From positions 1-59,184 of the forward strand of contig CACWOL010000010.1 in NCBI GenBank assembly GCA_902762495.1: a stretch of 59,184 nt of DNA. Reading direction: 5' to 3'. Of this stretch, positions 8,540-17,068 are shown one piece after another. The notes beneath the pieces are model-generated. The model worked only from the letters and a program-made list of their open reading frames with translations. It did not search any database and was not told the origin of the DNA. Positions within the stretch are counted from its first letter, which is position 1, and each line of letters opens with the position of its first letter. The stretch is from an uncultured bacterium. Its GTDB lineage: Bacteria; Verrucomicrobiota; Lentisphaeria; Victivallales; UBA1829. A program made the translations under genes and the position numbers.

Positions 8540-8838
8540 AGTGAAAAACAAGCTCAAATGTCACGGAAAAGCGTCTGGAAACTGTTTTCACAAAACGTAA
8601 AGGCATCAGAAAAATGGACATTTCATGAAAAAAAGTCGGGGACGCGAGGATAAATGAGGGGCGACGGATAAAACGTTGTCCGCCTCGAAGTCTTTCGGCT
8701 TCGGGCGCTGACCTTTCCCTGGAGCATTCTTTTGCAAATTAGCCCCGCGACGGCCTCGAAATCTTAGCGGAAAACGAAAAAACTTCTTTTTTGAAAAAGA
8801 CATGCCCGAAAACGGGGATGAAAAACCGGATTTTCGAC

Positions 8839-8867
8839 TTGAAATTTGGTGCTGATACATATATATT
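8839..8867 (+). promoter_or_regulatory. Sigma-70-type promoter of the GH9 gene
   Basis: TTGAAA (8839-8844), 17 bp, TATATT (8862-8867). The start is expected near 8874, giving a leader of about 70 nt before the ATG at 8946. Confidence 0.75.
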
Positions 8868-8945
8868 ATGCGCCAATAACCATACACTTATTATCAACAA
8901 CCTCAAAACAACGGCGGTTTCCTCCGCCGAATAAGGACTGTCAGC

Positions 8946-11900
8946 ATGAATTTACGCGATTGTTCCCCCCTCATCGTGGCCGCGCTGCTCGCGCTGCCCC
9001 CGGTCTTTGCCCCGTTGCAGGCCCAGCAGCCCCGGCAGACTCAAACTCAACAGCAGGGCCTTGTCCTGAACGACAAAGGCTATTTTGAACGGCAGGGCGT
9101 CAACTTCCTGGTGTTCAGCAATGCCTTCACGGGCGGGTTCAACGACGAGAAGAACGCCGGCATCGAGATCATTCATCATGGCGTGAGAACCGTCCAGGGC
9201 GGCGCCGTGAGACTCTCCAAGACCCCCGAGCAGTGGGACCTGGTCCCCCAGTCGACGCGCAGAGTGAACCAGGCGGATAACTCCATTGAAGTCCAGATGC
9301 GCTTCAACGACTACAATTTCGTTTCGCGCGTCGTGGCCACCGCGAAGGGCAACGCCGTGGAGCTCGCACTCTATCTGGACGAGCCGCTGCCCGAGTCCGT
9401 AGTGGGCAAGGCCGGTTTCAACCTTGAGTTCATCCCGTCCCAGTACTGGGGCAAGACCTATATCGCGGACGGCCGAATCAACCGGTTCCCGCGTTACGCG
9501 GTCAGCAAGACCGAGGTCCTGCCGAACGAACAGAAGGCCCGACAGTACAAGGGATTCCGCACCTACGATGACCGCGACACGGGCAAGTTCGTCGATCCGC
9601 TGCCGCTCGAATCGGGCAAGACCTTCGTGATCGCGCCGGATGAGCCCGAACGCATGATCAAGATCACGTCCGATGTCGACATGGAGCTGTTCGACGGACG
9701 TATCGTCGCTCAGAACGGCTGGTACACGCTGCGCACGCAGCTGCCCGCCAACAAGACCGGCAAGGTGATGACCTGGATCGTCGAACCGAATGCCGTTCCC
9801 GGCTGGATCCGCGAACCGAATATCGGTTATTCCCAAGTGGGATATGTCCCCGATCAGCCGAAGATGGCCGTGATCGAACTTGACAAGAACGACAAGCCTC
9901 TTGAGACCGCCGAACTCTGGAAGATCGGCGAAGACGGCAACGAGACGCTGGCATACACCGGCAAGGTCAAGGAATGGGGCGATTTCTACAAGTACAACTA
10001 CGTGAGATTTGATTTCAGCAAGGTGAAGGAGCCCGGCATCTACTACATCAAGTACGGCGATCACAAGGCCGGAAACTTCATCATCAACGATTCCGTCTAC
10101 GACCAGATCACCGACGCCACCAGCGACGTGTGGCTCCCCATCCACATGAACCATATGACGGTCAACGAGGCGTACCGCATCTGGCACGGCGAACCCTTCA
10201 AGGAAGGCTACATGCAGGCTCCGCCGAGCGACCACTTCGACGGCCATTTCCAGGGGCAGGAAACCGCGATCAAGCCCGACGGCACCCCCTACAAACCCTA
10301 TGAGCTGATCCCCGGCCTGAATGTGGGCGGCTTCTTCGACGCCGGCGACTTCGACATCGAAATCGGCGCCACCTCGAATATGCTCAACAGTCTGATCATG
10401 GCCTGGGAACTCTTCCACGACGACCGCGATGAAACCTTCGTGAGCGAGGAACAGCGTTATGTCGACCTGCACCGTCCGGACGGCAAGCCCGACATCCTGC
10501 AGTACATCGAACACAGTGTGCTGAACTTCCTTGCCCAGGCCGAACAGCTCGGACACTTCGCGATGACGCTCTCCAACTCGGTCCTTGACAACTACCAGCA
10601 TCTGGGCGATGCAGCCACCATCACGGACGGTCTGCAGTACGATCCCAGCCTGAAACGGTTCGAGATCTCCGAAGACGGCAAGCGCAGCGGCAACCCCGAC
10701 GACATGTGGGCGTTCACCAGAGGTAGTGGTCGTGGCATAGGCCGCAATGAAGTTACCCTGTTTGCCGCGGCAGCCCGCGTGCTGAAAGGGTACAACGACG
10801 AACTGGCCGAACGCTGCATGGCACAGGTAAAACGCCTCGAGGATGAAGGCAATGCTCCCGCCGGCGGCGCCGGTCGCGGCGGCATGGGCGGTCAGCGTGC
10901 CGGCGGCTTCGGCGGCGGCATGGGCGGCTTCGGAGGCGGTCGCGGTGGTATGGCCGGCGGCATGGCCGGAGCCAATGCCCGCAGCGGCCAGCTTCAGCAG
11001 ACCATCGATCGTCTGAAAGCCGAGACTCCGCGCGAAGAGGCGCTGAAACAGATCGAAGCGAAGGACAAAGACGCCTACGCCAAGATCCAGCAGAATATCA
11101 ACGAAGCGAATGTCAAGCTCCGCGCTCTTGCGAAGGAAAACGGAGTCAGCATCCCCGACACTGCCGAACAGCAGAAAGCCGAATTGCTTGAGTTCTTTGA
11201 CCTCGAAGCCGATGCCATCGCGAAACTCCTCGAAGTCGACAAGACCGACTCCGCTACCGCGATGCGCGATTTCTACCGCCTCGTGCGCAAGTACAAAATG
11301 ACGGCCCTCGTGCCCGGCAGCAGCAACAGTGCCACGAGCGGCGGCATGGGCATCGGCGGTCCCGGCTTCAGCGTCGGCAACAACTTCAATCTGCAGATGT
11401 ACCGTACGACCGGAGAAGAATCCTATAAGACGCAGCTCGAACAGGATCTGCTGCAGTCTCTGGGCCGTGGTGCGAACAGCATCCGTCCCGCGCTTGAGGC
11501 GCTTCCTTACCTGAGCGACGACTTCAAGAAGAAACTCGCTCCCTATGTGGAAGACTACAAGGAGTATCTGGACAGCTACGAGGATCTGAATCCGTACGGC
11601 GTGCCCATCCCCGAAGGCAACTGGGCCGGCAGCGGCTCCGTCACGGAAATGGGCCTCACGGCGACCCTCGCCAACCTCTACTTCCCGGAGATCATCGACA
11701 AGAGTTATGCCTACAAGGCCGCCGCGTTCCTGTTCGGCTGCCATCCGTACCACAACTACTCCCTCGTGGCCGCTGTCGGCGCAGCGCGTCCGAAAGCGAT
11801 GTTCTACGGCAACAACCGCGCCGACCTTTCGTTCATCCCCGGCAACGTGGCGCCCGGTCTGCTCTTCCGCAGACCCGACCACTTCGAGAACGTCGACGAC

Positions 11901-11999
11901 TGGCCATTCTTCTGGGGTGAAAACGAAGGCACGGTCGCAGGCAACAGCAATTACCTGCTGTTCAGCGAGGCCTTCAAGAAAATGGTGAAGAGCAAATAA
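8946..11999 (+). CDS. Secreted GH9 glycoside hydrolase with a glycine-rich/helical insert
   Basis: A 1017-residue protein. There is a signal peptide (about 1-27), then a beta-rich region of unknown family (30-285), an Ig-like N-terminal GH9 domain (about 288-385; NIGYSQVGYVPDQPKMAVIE), and a GH9 catalytic (alpha/alpha)6 domain. FFDAGDFDIEIG (about 462-473) holds the catalytic-base Asp motif and ENEGTVAGNSNYLL (about 990-1003) the proton-donor Glu. The catalytic part is interrupted at about residues 635-830 by a Gly-rich stretch (GGFGGGMGGFGGGRGG) and a charged helical segment. GH9 enzymes cut beta-1,4-glucans or related beta-glucans; the exact substrate is unknown. AAGGA precedes the ATG; a strong terminator follows. 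Confidence 0.88.
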   Translation: MNLRDCSPLIVAALLALPPVFAPLQAQQPRQTQTQQQGLVLNDKGYFERQGVNFLVFSNAFTGGFNDEKNAGIEIIHHGVRTVQGGAVRLSKTPEQWDLVPQSTRRVNQADNSIEVQMRFNDYNFVSRVVATAKGNAVELALYLDEPLPESVVGKAGFNLEFIPSQYWGKTYIADGRINRFPRYAVSKTEVLPNEQKARQYKGFRTYDDRDTGKFVDPLPLESGKTFVIAPDEPERMIKITSDVDMELFDGRIVAQNGWYTLRTQLPANKTGKVMTWIVEPNAVPGWIREPNIGYSQVGYVPDQPKMAVIELDKNDKPLETAELWKIGEDGNETLAYTGKVKEWGDFYKYNYVRFDFSKVKEPGIYYIKYGDHKAGNFIINDSVYDQITDATSDVWLPIHMNHMTVNEAYRIWHGEPFKEGYMQAPPSDHFDGHFQGQETAIKPDGTPYKPYELIPGLNVGGFFDAGDFDIEIGATSNMLNSLIMAWELFHDDRDETFVSEEQRYVDLHRPDGKPDILQYIEHSVLNFLAQAEQLGHFAMTLSNSVLDNYQHLGDAATITDGLQYDPSLKRFEISEDGKRSGNPDDMWAFTRGSGRGIGRNEVTLFAAAARVLKGYNDELAERCMAQVKRLEDEGNAPAGGAGRGGMGGQRAGGFGGGMGGFGGGRGGMAGGMAGANARSGQLQQTIDRLKAETPREEALKQIEAKDKDAYAKIQQNINEANVKLRALAKENGVSIPDTAEQQKAELLEFFDLEADAIAKLLEVDKTDSATAMRDFYRLVRKYKMTALVPGSSNSATSGGMGIGGPGFSVGNNFNLQMYRTTGEESYKTQLEQDLLQSLGRGANSIRPALEALPYLSDDFKKKLAPYVEDYKEYLDSYEDLNPYGVPIPEGNWAGSGSVTEMGLTATLANLYFPEIIDKSYAYKAAAFLFGCHPYHNYSLVAAVGAARPKAMFYGNNRADLSFIPGNVAPGLLFRRPDHFENVDDWPFFWGENEGTVAGNSNYLLFSEAFKKMVKSK

Positions 12000-12022
12000 A
12001 GCTGAATGAAGCTGAAAAACAC

Positions 12023-12056
12023 TCCCCGGATCTCGTTCGAGGTCCGGGGATTTTTT
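12023..12056 (+). terminator. Terminator after the GH9 gene
   Basis: TCCCCGGA (12023-12030) pairs with TCCGGGGA (12043-12050), with an inner CTCG/CGAG pairing, followed by six T. Textbook intrinsic terminator. Confidence 0.9.
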
Positions 12057-12206
12057 ACGTTCTCCGGATCGATGGTTTCGAGTACGGGCGGAATGGAATA
12101 CGGGAAGCGTTTCAGGCTTGTTTCAGGCAGGCGGCGGGAGAACGTTACTTAACATAAGAACAGTCGGCTATCCGAAGAAAAATATGAAAACCTGTCGTTG
12201 TCGTGA

Positions 12207-12235
12207 TTGATTTTTCCTTGATTCCGAAGTATGTT
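12207..12235 (+). promoter_or_regulatory. Sigma-70-type promoter of the Gly-rich esterase
   Basis: TTGATT (12207-12212), 17 bp, TATGTT (12230-12235). This leaves a leader of about 90 nt with AAGGAG before the ATG at 12333. Confidence 0.6.
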
Positions 12236-12332
12236 TTCTTTCAAAGATGAAAGAATAACCTGAATTCTGACGACAAAACCTCAAAATACCCACATTTCAA
12301 CCTCCAACGAACCAATTTACAAGGAGAAAAAC

Positions 12333-14183
12333 ATGAAACAAAAATTGAACAAGAAACTGGCTTCCGGTTCGATCATCGCCGGATCTCTGCTCATCGCCTC
12401 CGTGCTCTCCGCACAGGCTCCCGCAGGCGGTGCTCCCGCTGGCGGCGCGCCTGCAATGGGCGGCTTCGGCGGCTTCGGCGGCGGCGCTCCTGCCGGTGGC
12501 ATGGGCGGTTTCGGCGGCGGCCAGGGCGGCTTCGGCGGCGGCATGATGCCCGGTGGTATGGGCGGCTTCGGCGGCGGCGCACCCGCTGGCGGCGCACCCG
12601 CGATGGGTGGTTTTGGCGGCTTCGGCGGCGGTGCTCCCGCTGGCGGCGCACCCGCGATGGGTGGTTTCGGCGGCTTCGGCGGCGGTGCTCCTGGTGCCGG
12701 TGCGGCTCCTGCCGGCGGTATGGGCGGCTTCGGCGGCGGTATGGGCGGCAATCGTCCTGCCGGCGGCGCGAACGGCGCGGCTGCCAATGGCGTCCCTGCG
12801 GCCGGCGGCTCTCCCGGAAACCTTCCTCCCGGAGCTCCCGGCGCGAACGGCGCGGCGGGCGGCAATCGTCCTGCCGGCGGCATGGGCGGTTTCGGCGGCG
12901 GTTTCGGCGGCGGCATGGGCCAGGGCGGCAATCGTCCCGCCGGTCAGGGCATGGGCCAGGGCCAGCGCCCGCAGGGCCAGGGCGGCAATCGTCCCGCCGG
13001 TCAGGGCATGGGCCAGGGTGGTCAGCGTCCGCAGGGCATGGGCCAGGGTGGTCAGCGTCCGCAGGGCATGGGCCAGGGTGGTCAGCGTCCGCAGGGCATG
13101 GGGCAGGGCGGCCAGAACAACGGCCAGCGCGCCCGCGATCTCCAGATCATCAAGGACAACGACCTGAAACAGCTTGAATACAAAACCGATGCGGGCCACA
13201 AGGTGTGGTATTGCGAAGGCACCTACAATATGAACGCCTCCGGCAAGCCCGCCATCCTACTCTTCCTCCACGGCGGCGGCGAACGCGGCAACGACACCGA
13301 CAACGCCAGCCAGGTCCGTCTGGGTCTCCCCGCCATCATCTCTGCGATCAAGGCCGATCCGTCCCGCAAGGTCATCGTGCTCGCGCCGCAGTGCCCGAGC
13401 AACCAGTCCTGGGGCGGCATGGGACGTCTCCCCGAAGACGGCTCCGCCGCGATCGACATCCTCCCGCAGCTCATCGCGCAGAAGATCAAGGACTACAACG
13501 CCGACCCCGATCGCGTGTACATCACCGGTTTCTCCATGGGCGGCATCGGCACGCTCGAAATGTGCGCCCGCAGACCCGACCTCTATGCGGCGGCCGTCGC
13601 GATCTGCTGCGGCGGTTCCCAATCTCAAGCGGACAAGATGGTCTATATCCCGACCCAGCTCCATCAGGGCGCCGATGACCCGACGGTCCAGCCCGCCCGC
13701 ACCCGCGCTTTCTTCGATATGCTGAAGAACGCCGGCAACACCAAGGTCACGTACACGGAATATCCCGGCGTCGGTCACAACTCCTGGGATAACGCCTACG
13801 CGGACAAGAATACCTGGACCTGGCTCTTCGCGCAGAAGCGTGATCCGCAGCGTCCTGTGCCTCAGGCTTCGGCTCAGCCCCAGGGCGGCCAGCGTCCTGC
13901 CGGTCAGCCCGGTCAGGGCGGCTTCGGCGGCGGCTTCGGCGGCGGCATGATGCCCGGCGGTCAGGGCGGTCAGCGTCGTCGTCAGGGCCAGGGCGGCCAG
14001 GGCGGCTTTGGCGGCGGCATGGGCGGACAGCAGGGCGCCGGCTCCTCTGTCAGTACGGTCAGTCAGATCCAGGAAAAGTTCCCAGAGGAGTACAAAGCTG
14101 CTCAGGAACTTCGTCAGAAGGATCCCTCTGCCTACCGCGCGAAAATGCGTGAACTCCAGCAGAAGCTCACCGCAGGCAACTGA
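12333..14183 (+). CDS. Secreted esterase (feruloyl-esterase-like) with Gly-rich arms
   Basis: A 616-residue protein. A signal peptide (1-27) is followed by about 240 residues of low-complexity repeat, first AMGGFGGFGGGAPAGG units and then four tandem copies of GQRPQGMGQG (13015-13110). Then comes an alpha/beta hydrolase (about 270-510): oxyanion loop LFLHGGGERGND, nucleophile elbow GFSMGG (about 402-407), and a likely catalytic His in YPGVGHNSWDN. A second Gly/Gln-rich stretch and a short helical tail end it. The fold matches predicted peptidases/phospholipase-carboxylesterases close to CE1 feruloyl esterases, which suits plant-fibre breakdown beside GH9 and GH43. A homologous domain without the arms is at 45925-46893. 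Confidence 0.85.
   Translation: MKQKLNKKLASGSIIAGSLLIASVLSAQAPAGGAPAGGAPAMGGFGGFGGGAPAGGMGGFGGGQGGFGGGMMPGGMGGFGGGAPAGGAPAMGGFGGFGGGAPAGGAPAMGGFGGFGGGAPGAGAAPAGGMGGFGGGMGGNRPAGGANGAAANGVPAAGGSPGNLPPGAPGANGAAGGNRPAGGMGGFGGGFGGGMGQGGNRPAGQGMGQGQRPQGQGGNRPAGQGMGQGGQRPQGMGQGGQRPQGMGQGGQRPQGMGQGGQNNGQRARDLQIIKDNDLKQLEYKTDAGHKVWYCEGTYNMNASGKPAILLFLHGGGERGNDTDNASQVRLGLPAIISAIKADPSRKVIVLAPQCPSNQSWGGMGRLPEDGSAAIDILPQLIAQKIKDYNADPDRVYITGFSMGGIGTLEMCARRPDLYAAAVAICCGGSQSQADKMVYIPTQLHQGADDPTVQPARTRAFFDMLKNAGNTKVTYTEYPGVGHNSWDNAYADKNTWTWLFAQKRDPQRPVPQASAQPQGGQRPAGQPGQGGFGGGFGGGMMPGGQGGQRRRQGQGGQGGFGGGMGGQQGAGSSVSTVSQIQEKFPEEYKAAQELRQKDPSAYRAKMRELQQKLTAGN
13015..13110 (+). repeat. In-frame tandem repeat, about 30 bp unit
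   Basis: Near-identical units encode GQGGQRPQGM three to four times inside the esterase. High DNA identity between units points to recent slippage or expansion rather than old divergence. Confidence 0.8.
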
Positions 14184-14218
14184 TCCGGCTCAGAGCAGTC
14201 TAACTGCGAAAAAACTCC

Positions 14219-14247
14219 GCGCCCCTCATTCCGAGGGGCGCTTTTTT
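14219..14247 (+). terminator. Terminator after the Gly-rich esterase
   Basis: GCGCCCCTC (14219-14227), a 5-nt loop and GAGGGGCGC (14233-14241), then six T. Perfect 9-bp stem. Confidence 0.93.
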
Positions 14248-14295
14248 GTTTGTCATTACCGCCGAAATGAAATCGATAGAAGGAAATCGGATGGA

Positions 14296-14367
14296 TCACC
14301 TCGGCGCGATTGAGCGGACCATGCGGAAGCCGCTACCCGGATTGTCCGTAACGCGAACGGACTTCAT
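14296..14367 (-). pseudogene. C-terminal scrap of a SUMF1/formylglycine-type domain
   Basis: Twenty-three codons read MKSVRVTDNPGSGFRMVRS and four more residues before a stop. The ending SGFR-VRS is the characteristic C-terminus of SUMF1/FGE-sulfatase domains. Nothing of the rest of the domain is present upstream; instead the stop of the 83-residue gene overlaps its ATG (ATGA). I read it as a remnant; it could also be translated as a coupled micro-peptide. Confidence 0.4.
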
Positions 14368-14615
14368 TCCGTCAGTTTGTGCCGCCATTTCGCCTTGAAC
14401 GCATCGCTCAGGTTCTGGTACTGAAAGATATTTTTCCAGTTCACCCGGTCGGCGAACTTTTCGATAAACGGTTCGCTGAGCGTCTGATACTGCGACACCA
14501 GATCCCAATCCATCGCGTCCTTGTGGTACTCGATGTATTCCTCGCAGTGAATGTGGTATTTGGAGTCGATATACCAGAAATCGGTCGGTTCGACCGCTGT
14601 ATCGTTTTCGTTCAT
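14364..14615 (-). CDS. Small protein with tandem YQ-LS repeats
   Basis: An 83-residue protein of unknown function. It has two clear copies of a motif of about 24 residues: MDWDLVSQYQTLSEPFIEKF and VNWKNIFQYQNLSDAFKAKW, preceded by a degenerate copy ending in EYIEYHKD. Such W...YQ-LS-F repeats occur in phage and bacterial proteins of unknown role and probably form short helical hairpins. The frame is open to 14702, but the promoter at 14674-14702 lies inside that extension, so the ATG at 14615 is the start. Confidence 0.7.
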   Translation of the reverse strand: MNENDTAVEPTDFWYIDSKYHIHCEEYIEYHKDAMDWDLVSQYQTLSEPFIEKFADRVNWKNIFQYQNLSDAFKAKWRHKLTE

Positions 14616-14673
14616 TTCCCGTTTTCCTTTCGCAGACCTGCGTTGATGGTGCTCTTCAGGCCGGCTTTGCAAT

Positions 14674-14702
14674 ACTATACACGATGAACGTCCCGCTGTC
14701 AA
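14674..14702 (-). promoter_or_regulatory. Consensus promoter of the 83-residue gene
   Basis: On the minus strand TTGACA (14702-14697), 17 bp, TATAGT (14679-14674). The start is expected near 14667, about 50 nt before the ATG. Confidence 0.8.
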
Positions 14703-14806
14703 GCGAACAGCGGAAAAAAGATGCGGAAGTCAAAGAATGACGCCGCCGAATCCCGCTTCAGGAGTCCTTTCCCTCGCTTTTCTTCTTTTTTGGAGAACGA
14801 TTCAGT

Positions 14807-14834
14807 TTGCTTTTTTTCTTTACGGCGGTATAGT
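14807..14834 (+). promoter_or_regulatory. Probable promoter of the first GH43 gene
   Basis: TTGCTT (14807-14812), 16 bp, TATAGT (14829-14834), 40-odd bases before the ATG at 14880. The -35 is only moderate. Confidence 0.5.
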
Positions 14835-14879
14835 ATGATATATCTTTTTCCATCGCACCAACCAAAGAAAGATCGCAAA

Positions 14880-15956
14880 ATGAACGTAATAAGCCGTTTC
14901 TCCGTGCTTTGCACTGTTTCCGCCGCATTCATGTTGATCGCTGCGAACTGCGCCTCTCAAACTTCGTCAGCGGATGAGACTAAGACGCAGACGCCGTCCG
15001 CTCCGGCAGCCGCCGCAGCCCAGACTCCGGCACAGCCTGCATCCAATCTGAAGGAATACAAGCCGACAGGCAACCCGATGTTCTCCCACAAGTTCACCGC
15101 GGACCCCGCGCCGGTCGTGATCGGTGATACGCTGTGGCTCATCACCAGTCACGACGAGACCGCGCCCAACGGACGCCTGAACCGCAATTTCAGGATGCGC
15201 GACTGGTGCCTCTTCTCCACGAAAGACATGAAGACCTGGACGGAATACCCGACTCCGCTCTCCGTGGATGAGTTCAAGTGGGACGGCACGCACACGGCAT
15301 ATGCCGCGCAGATGATTCCCCGCGACGGCAAGTATTACCTGTACATCAGCACCAACGGCAACGGAATCGGCGTGGCGGTCGCCGACAAGCCGGAAGGCCC
15401 GTACAAGGACCCCATCGGCAAGCAGCTCGTGACGCCGGCCCAGTGTTTCGCCACGACCCATTCGTGGGCCTGCATCGACCCGACCGTCATGATCGACGAC
15501 GACGGGCAGGCGTGGCTCGTGTGGGGCAACCGGAAATGCTATTACGCCAAGCTCAAGAAGAACATGGTCGAGCTGGACGGTCCGGTGAAAACGCTGGACA
15601 TCGACCTGAAGGACATGCCGTTCGAGGAAGGTCCGTGGATCTTCAAGCGCGACGGCAAATACTATCTGATCTACGCCTGCGGCAACCCTGAAAAACTCGC
15701 CTACGCGATCGGCGACAAGGTCGACGGTCACTTCGAGGCGAAAGGGATCCTGATGGAACGTTCCGGCAACTGCGGCTCCAACCATCCGGGCGTCGCCAAT
15801 TTCAACGGCGAATGGTATCTGTTCTACCACACCGGAGCCATCGGCGGCGACTTCAACCGCGCGGTCTGCGTCGACAGGATGACGTTCAACGCGGACGGGA
15901 CCATCAAACCCGTGCCGTTCTCAAGCGAAGGCATCTTCGGCGCTGCCGGCAAATGA
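14880..15956 (+). CDS. Secreted GH43 glycoside hydrolase
   Basis: A 358-residue protein with a signal peptide (about 1-24; a Cys in LIAANC makes a lipoprotein possible but the box is poor). A five-bladed GH43 catalytic domain follows. The base Asp lies in KFTADPAPVV, the pKa-modulating Asp in CIDPTVMIDDDG, and the donor Glu in FEEGPWIFKRDGKYYLIY. SNHPGVANFNGEWYLFYH closes the propeller. GH43 enzymes are arabinofuranosidases or xylosidases acting on hemicellulose. The ATG at 14880 is preferred over a longer frame from 14721 because the promoter lies within that extension. Its TGA overlaps the ATG of the phosphatase gene. Confidence 0.9.
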   Translation: MNVISRFSVLCTVSAAFMLIAANCASQTSSADETKTQTPSAPAAAAAQTPAQPASNLKEYKPTGNPMFSHKFTADPAPVVIGDTLWLITSHDETAPNGRLNRNFRMRDWCLFSTKDMKTWTEYPTPLSVDEFKWDGTHTAYAAQMIPRDGKYYLYISTNGNGIGVAVADKPEGPYKDPIGKQLVTPAQCFATTHSWACIDPTVMIDDDGQAWLVWGNRKCYYAKLKKNMVELDGPVKTLDIDLKDMPFEEGPWIFKRDGKYYLIYACGNPEKLAYAIGDKVDGHFEAKGILMERSGNCGSNHPGVANFNGEWYLFYHTGAIGGDFNRAVCVDRMTFNADGTIKPVPFSSEGIFGAAGK

Positions 15957-16408
15957 GAATCCTCTTTGTATGCCACGGGAACATCTGCCGCAGTCCGATG
16001 GCGGAATATGTAATGAAAGACCTGGTCCGCAGGAAGCACCTCGAGACCCGGTTCGAGATCGCGTCCGCGGCGACCAGCCGCGAGGAGCTCGGCAGTCCGG
16101 TGTATCCGCCTGCAAGAAGAAAACTCGCGGAAAACGGGATCGCCTGCGCCGGACACCGTGCCCGGCAGATGACGAGGGCCGATTATGACGATTATGACCT
16201 GATCGTCTGCATGGATCAGAGAAACATCCGCAACGCCCTGCGGATCACGGACGGGGATCCGGAGCACAAGATCGTGCTGCTCCTCGATTATGCGGGCCGT
16301 CCCGGCGAGGAAGTCGCCGATCCGTGGTACACGGGCGATTTCGACACGACGTGGGACGATGTCGTGAGCGGATGCGAAGGCATCTTGAGATCGGAAGGGA
16401 TAGAATAG
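15953..16408 (+). CDS. Low-molecular-weight protein-tyrosine phosphatase
   Basis: A 151-residue protein of usual length. The P-loop is FVCHGNICRSPMAEY (C-X5-R-S at residues 7-14) and the general acid lies in VADPWYTGDF. It removes phosphate from tyrosine (or arginine) in the cytoplasm. Its ATG overlaps the GH43 stop (ATGA), so translation is coupled to a secreted hydrolase gene, an unusual pairing; the target is unknown. Confidence 0.93.
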   Translation: MRILFVCHGNICRSPMAEYVMKDLVRRKHLETRFEIASAATSREELGSPVYPPARRKLAENGIACAGHRARQMTRADYDDYDLIVCMDQRNIRNALRITDGDPEHKIVLLLDYAGRPGEEVADPWYTGDFDTTWDDVVSGCEGILRSEGIE

Positions 16409-16425
16409 GTTTTTCCGGGGTCAAG

Positions 16426-16911
16426 ATGAATTTCGGTTTTTCCTATGTCGGGCTTGTCTATCTTGCTATGCTGATGATTCCGAATCTCATTTGGGCAAGA
16501 AACAAGCCGGAAAACTACGCGCAGTATGCCGGAAAGGAAAAACGTGTGCTTCTGGCATTCGAACGGGTTGGCGAGGTGCTGGTCAGCGCCGTCGCGCTCG
16601 TATTCTCCGATTTCAATTTGCGCCCGTGGAATGCCTGGTGCCTGTGGCTTGTGCTGTCGTTCGTCCTGATGCTGCTGTATGAGGCGTTCTGGATCCGCTA
16701 TTTCAGAAGCGGGAAAACGATGCGCGATTTCTACCGAGGGTTTGCCGGGATCCCCGTGGCGGGTGCGACGCTGCCCGTGGCGGCGTTCTTCCTGCTGGGC
16801 GTTTATGGGAAGAACGTCCCGATGCTTCTTGCGACCGTCATCCTCGGCGTCGGCCATATCGGGATCCATCTGGCGCACGCAAAAGAGGGAAACAAGCCCC
16901 GCCGGGACTGA
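16426..16911 (+). CDS. Small integral membrane protein, unknown
   Basis: A 161-residue protein with about five hydrophobic segments (starting near residues 4, 46, 66, 105 and 128). Conserved-looking features are IPNLIWARNKPENY near the start and GHIGIHLAHAKE at the end. I do not recognise the family; it resembles small DUF membrane proteins found singly in Firmicutes and gut bacteria. It starts 17 nt after the phosphatase stop, so it probably shares the transcript. An upstream in-frame extension to 16324 lies within the phosphatase gene and is not used. Confidence 0.7.
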   Translation: MNFGFSYVGLVYLAMLMIPNLIWARNKPENYAQYAGKEKRVLLAFERVGEVLVSAVALVFSDFNLRPWNAWCLWLVLSFVLMLLYEAFWIRYFRSGKTMRDFYRGFAGIPVAGATLPVAAFFLLGVYGKNVPMLLATVILGVGHIGIHLAHAKEGNKPRRD

Positions 16912-16950
16912 GCGCGTCCGGAATCCGGCCGCGCGGTATCGTCGGCGTGC

Positions 16951-16978
16951 TTGAAAACAGGCCGAAAGGAAGTATATT
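16951..16978 (+). promoter_or_regulatory. Promoter of the hotdog thioesterase gene
   Basis: TTGAAA (16951-16956), 16 bp, TATATT (16973-16978), about 90 nt before the ATG at 17069. Confidence 0.65.
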
Positions 16979-17068
16979 ATTAGGGCTGTTTCTCACGCTT
17001 TGTGCAAGATTGCGATTCGGATCGCGGGCGTCGTTTTGAGGAGCAGCAAAGAACTTTGGAGATCAAAC

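Larger units (their letters stand above)
8481..8945. other. Divergent regulatory region glnK / GH9
   Basis: It holds the minus-strand sigma-54 promoter (8525-8539) and the plus-strand sigma-70 promoter (8839-8867). The roughly 290 bases between them show no gene or RNA I can name; an activator-binding site for the sigma-54 promoter is expected there. Confidence 0.6.

Noticed and set aside
8952..11882. Minus-strand open frame of 976 codons opposite the GH9 gene
   Set aside because: It is the antisense shadow of a GC-rich gene; it has no family motif, signal or ribosome site, while the plus frame has full GH9 motifs.
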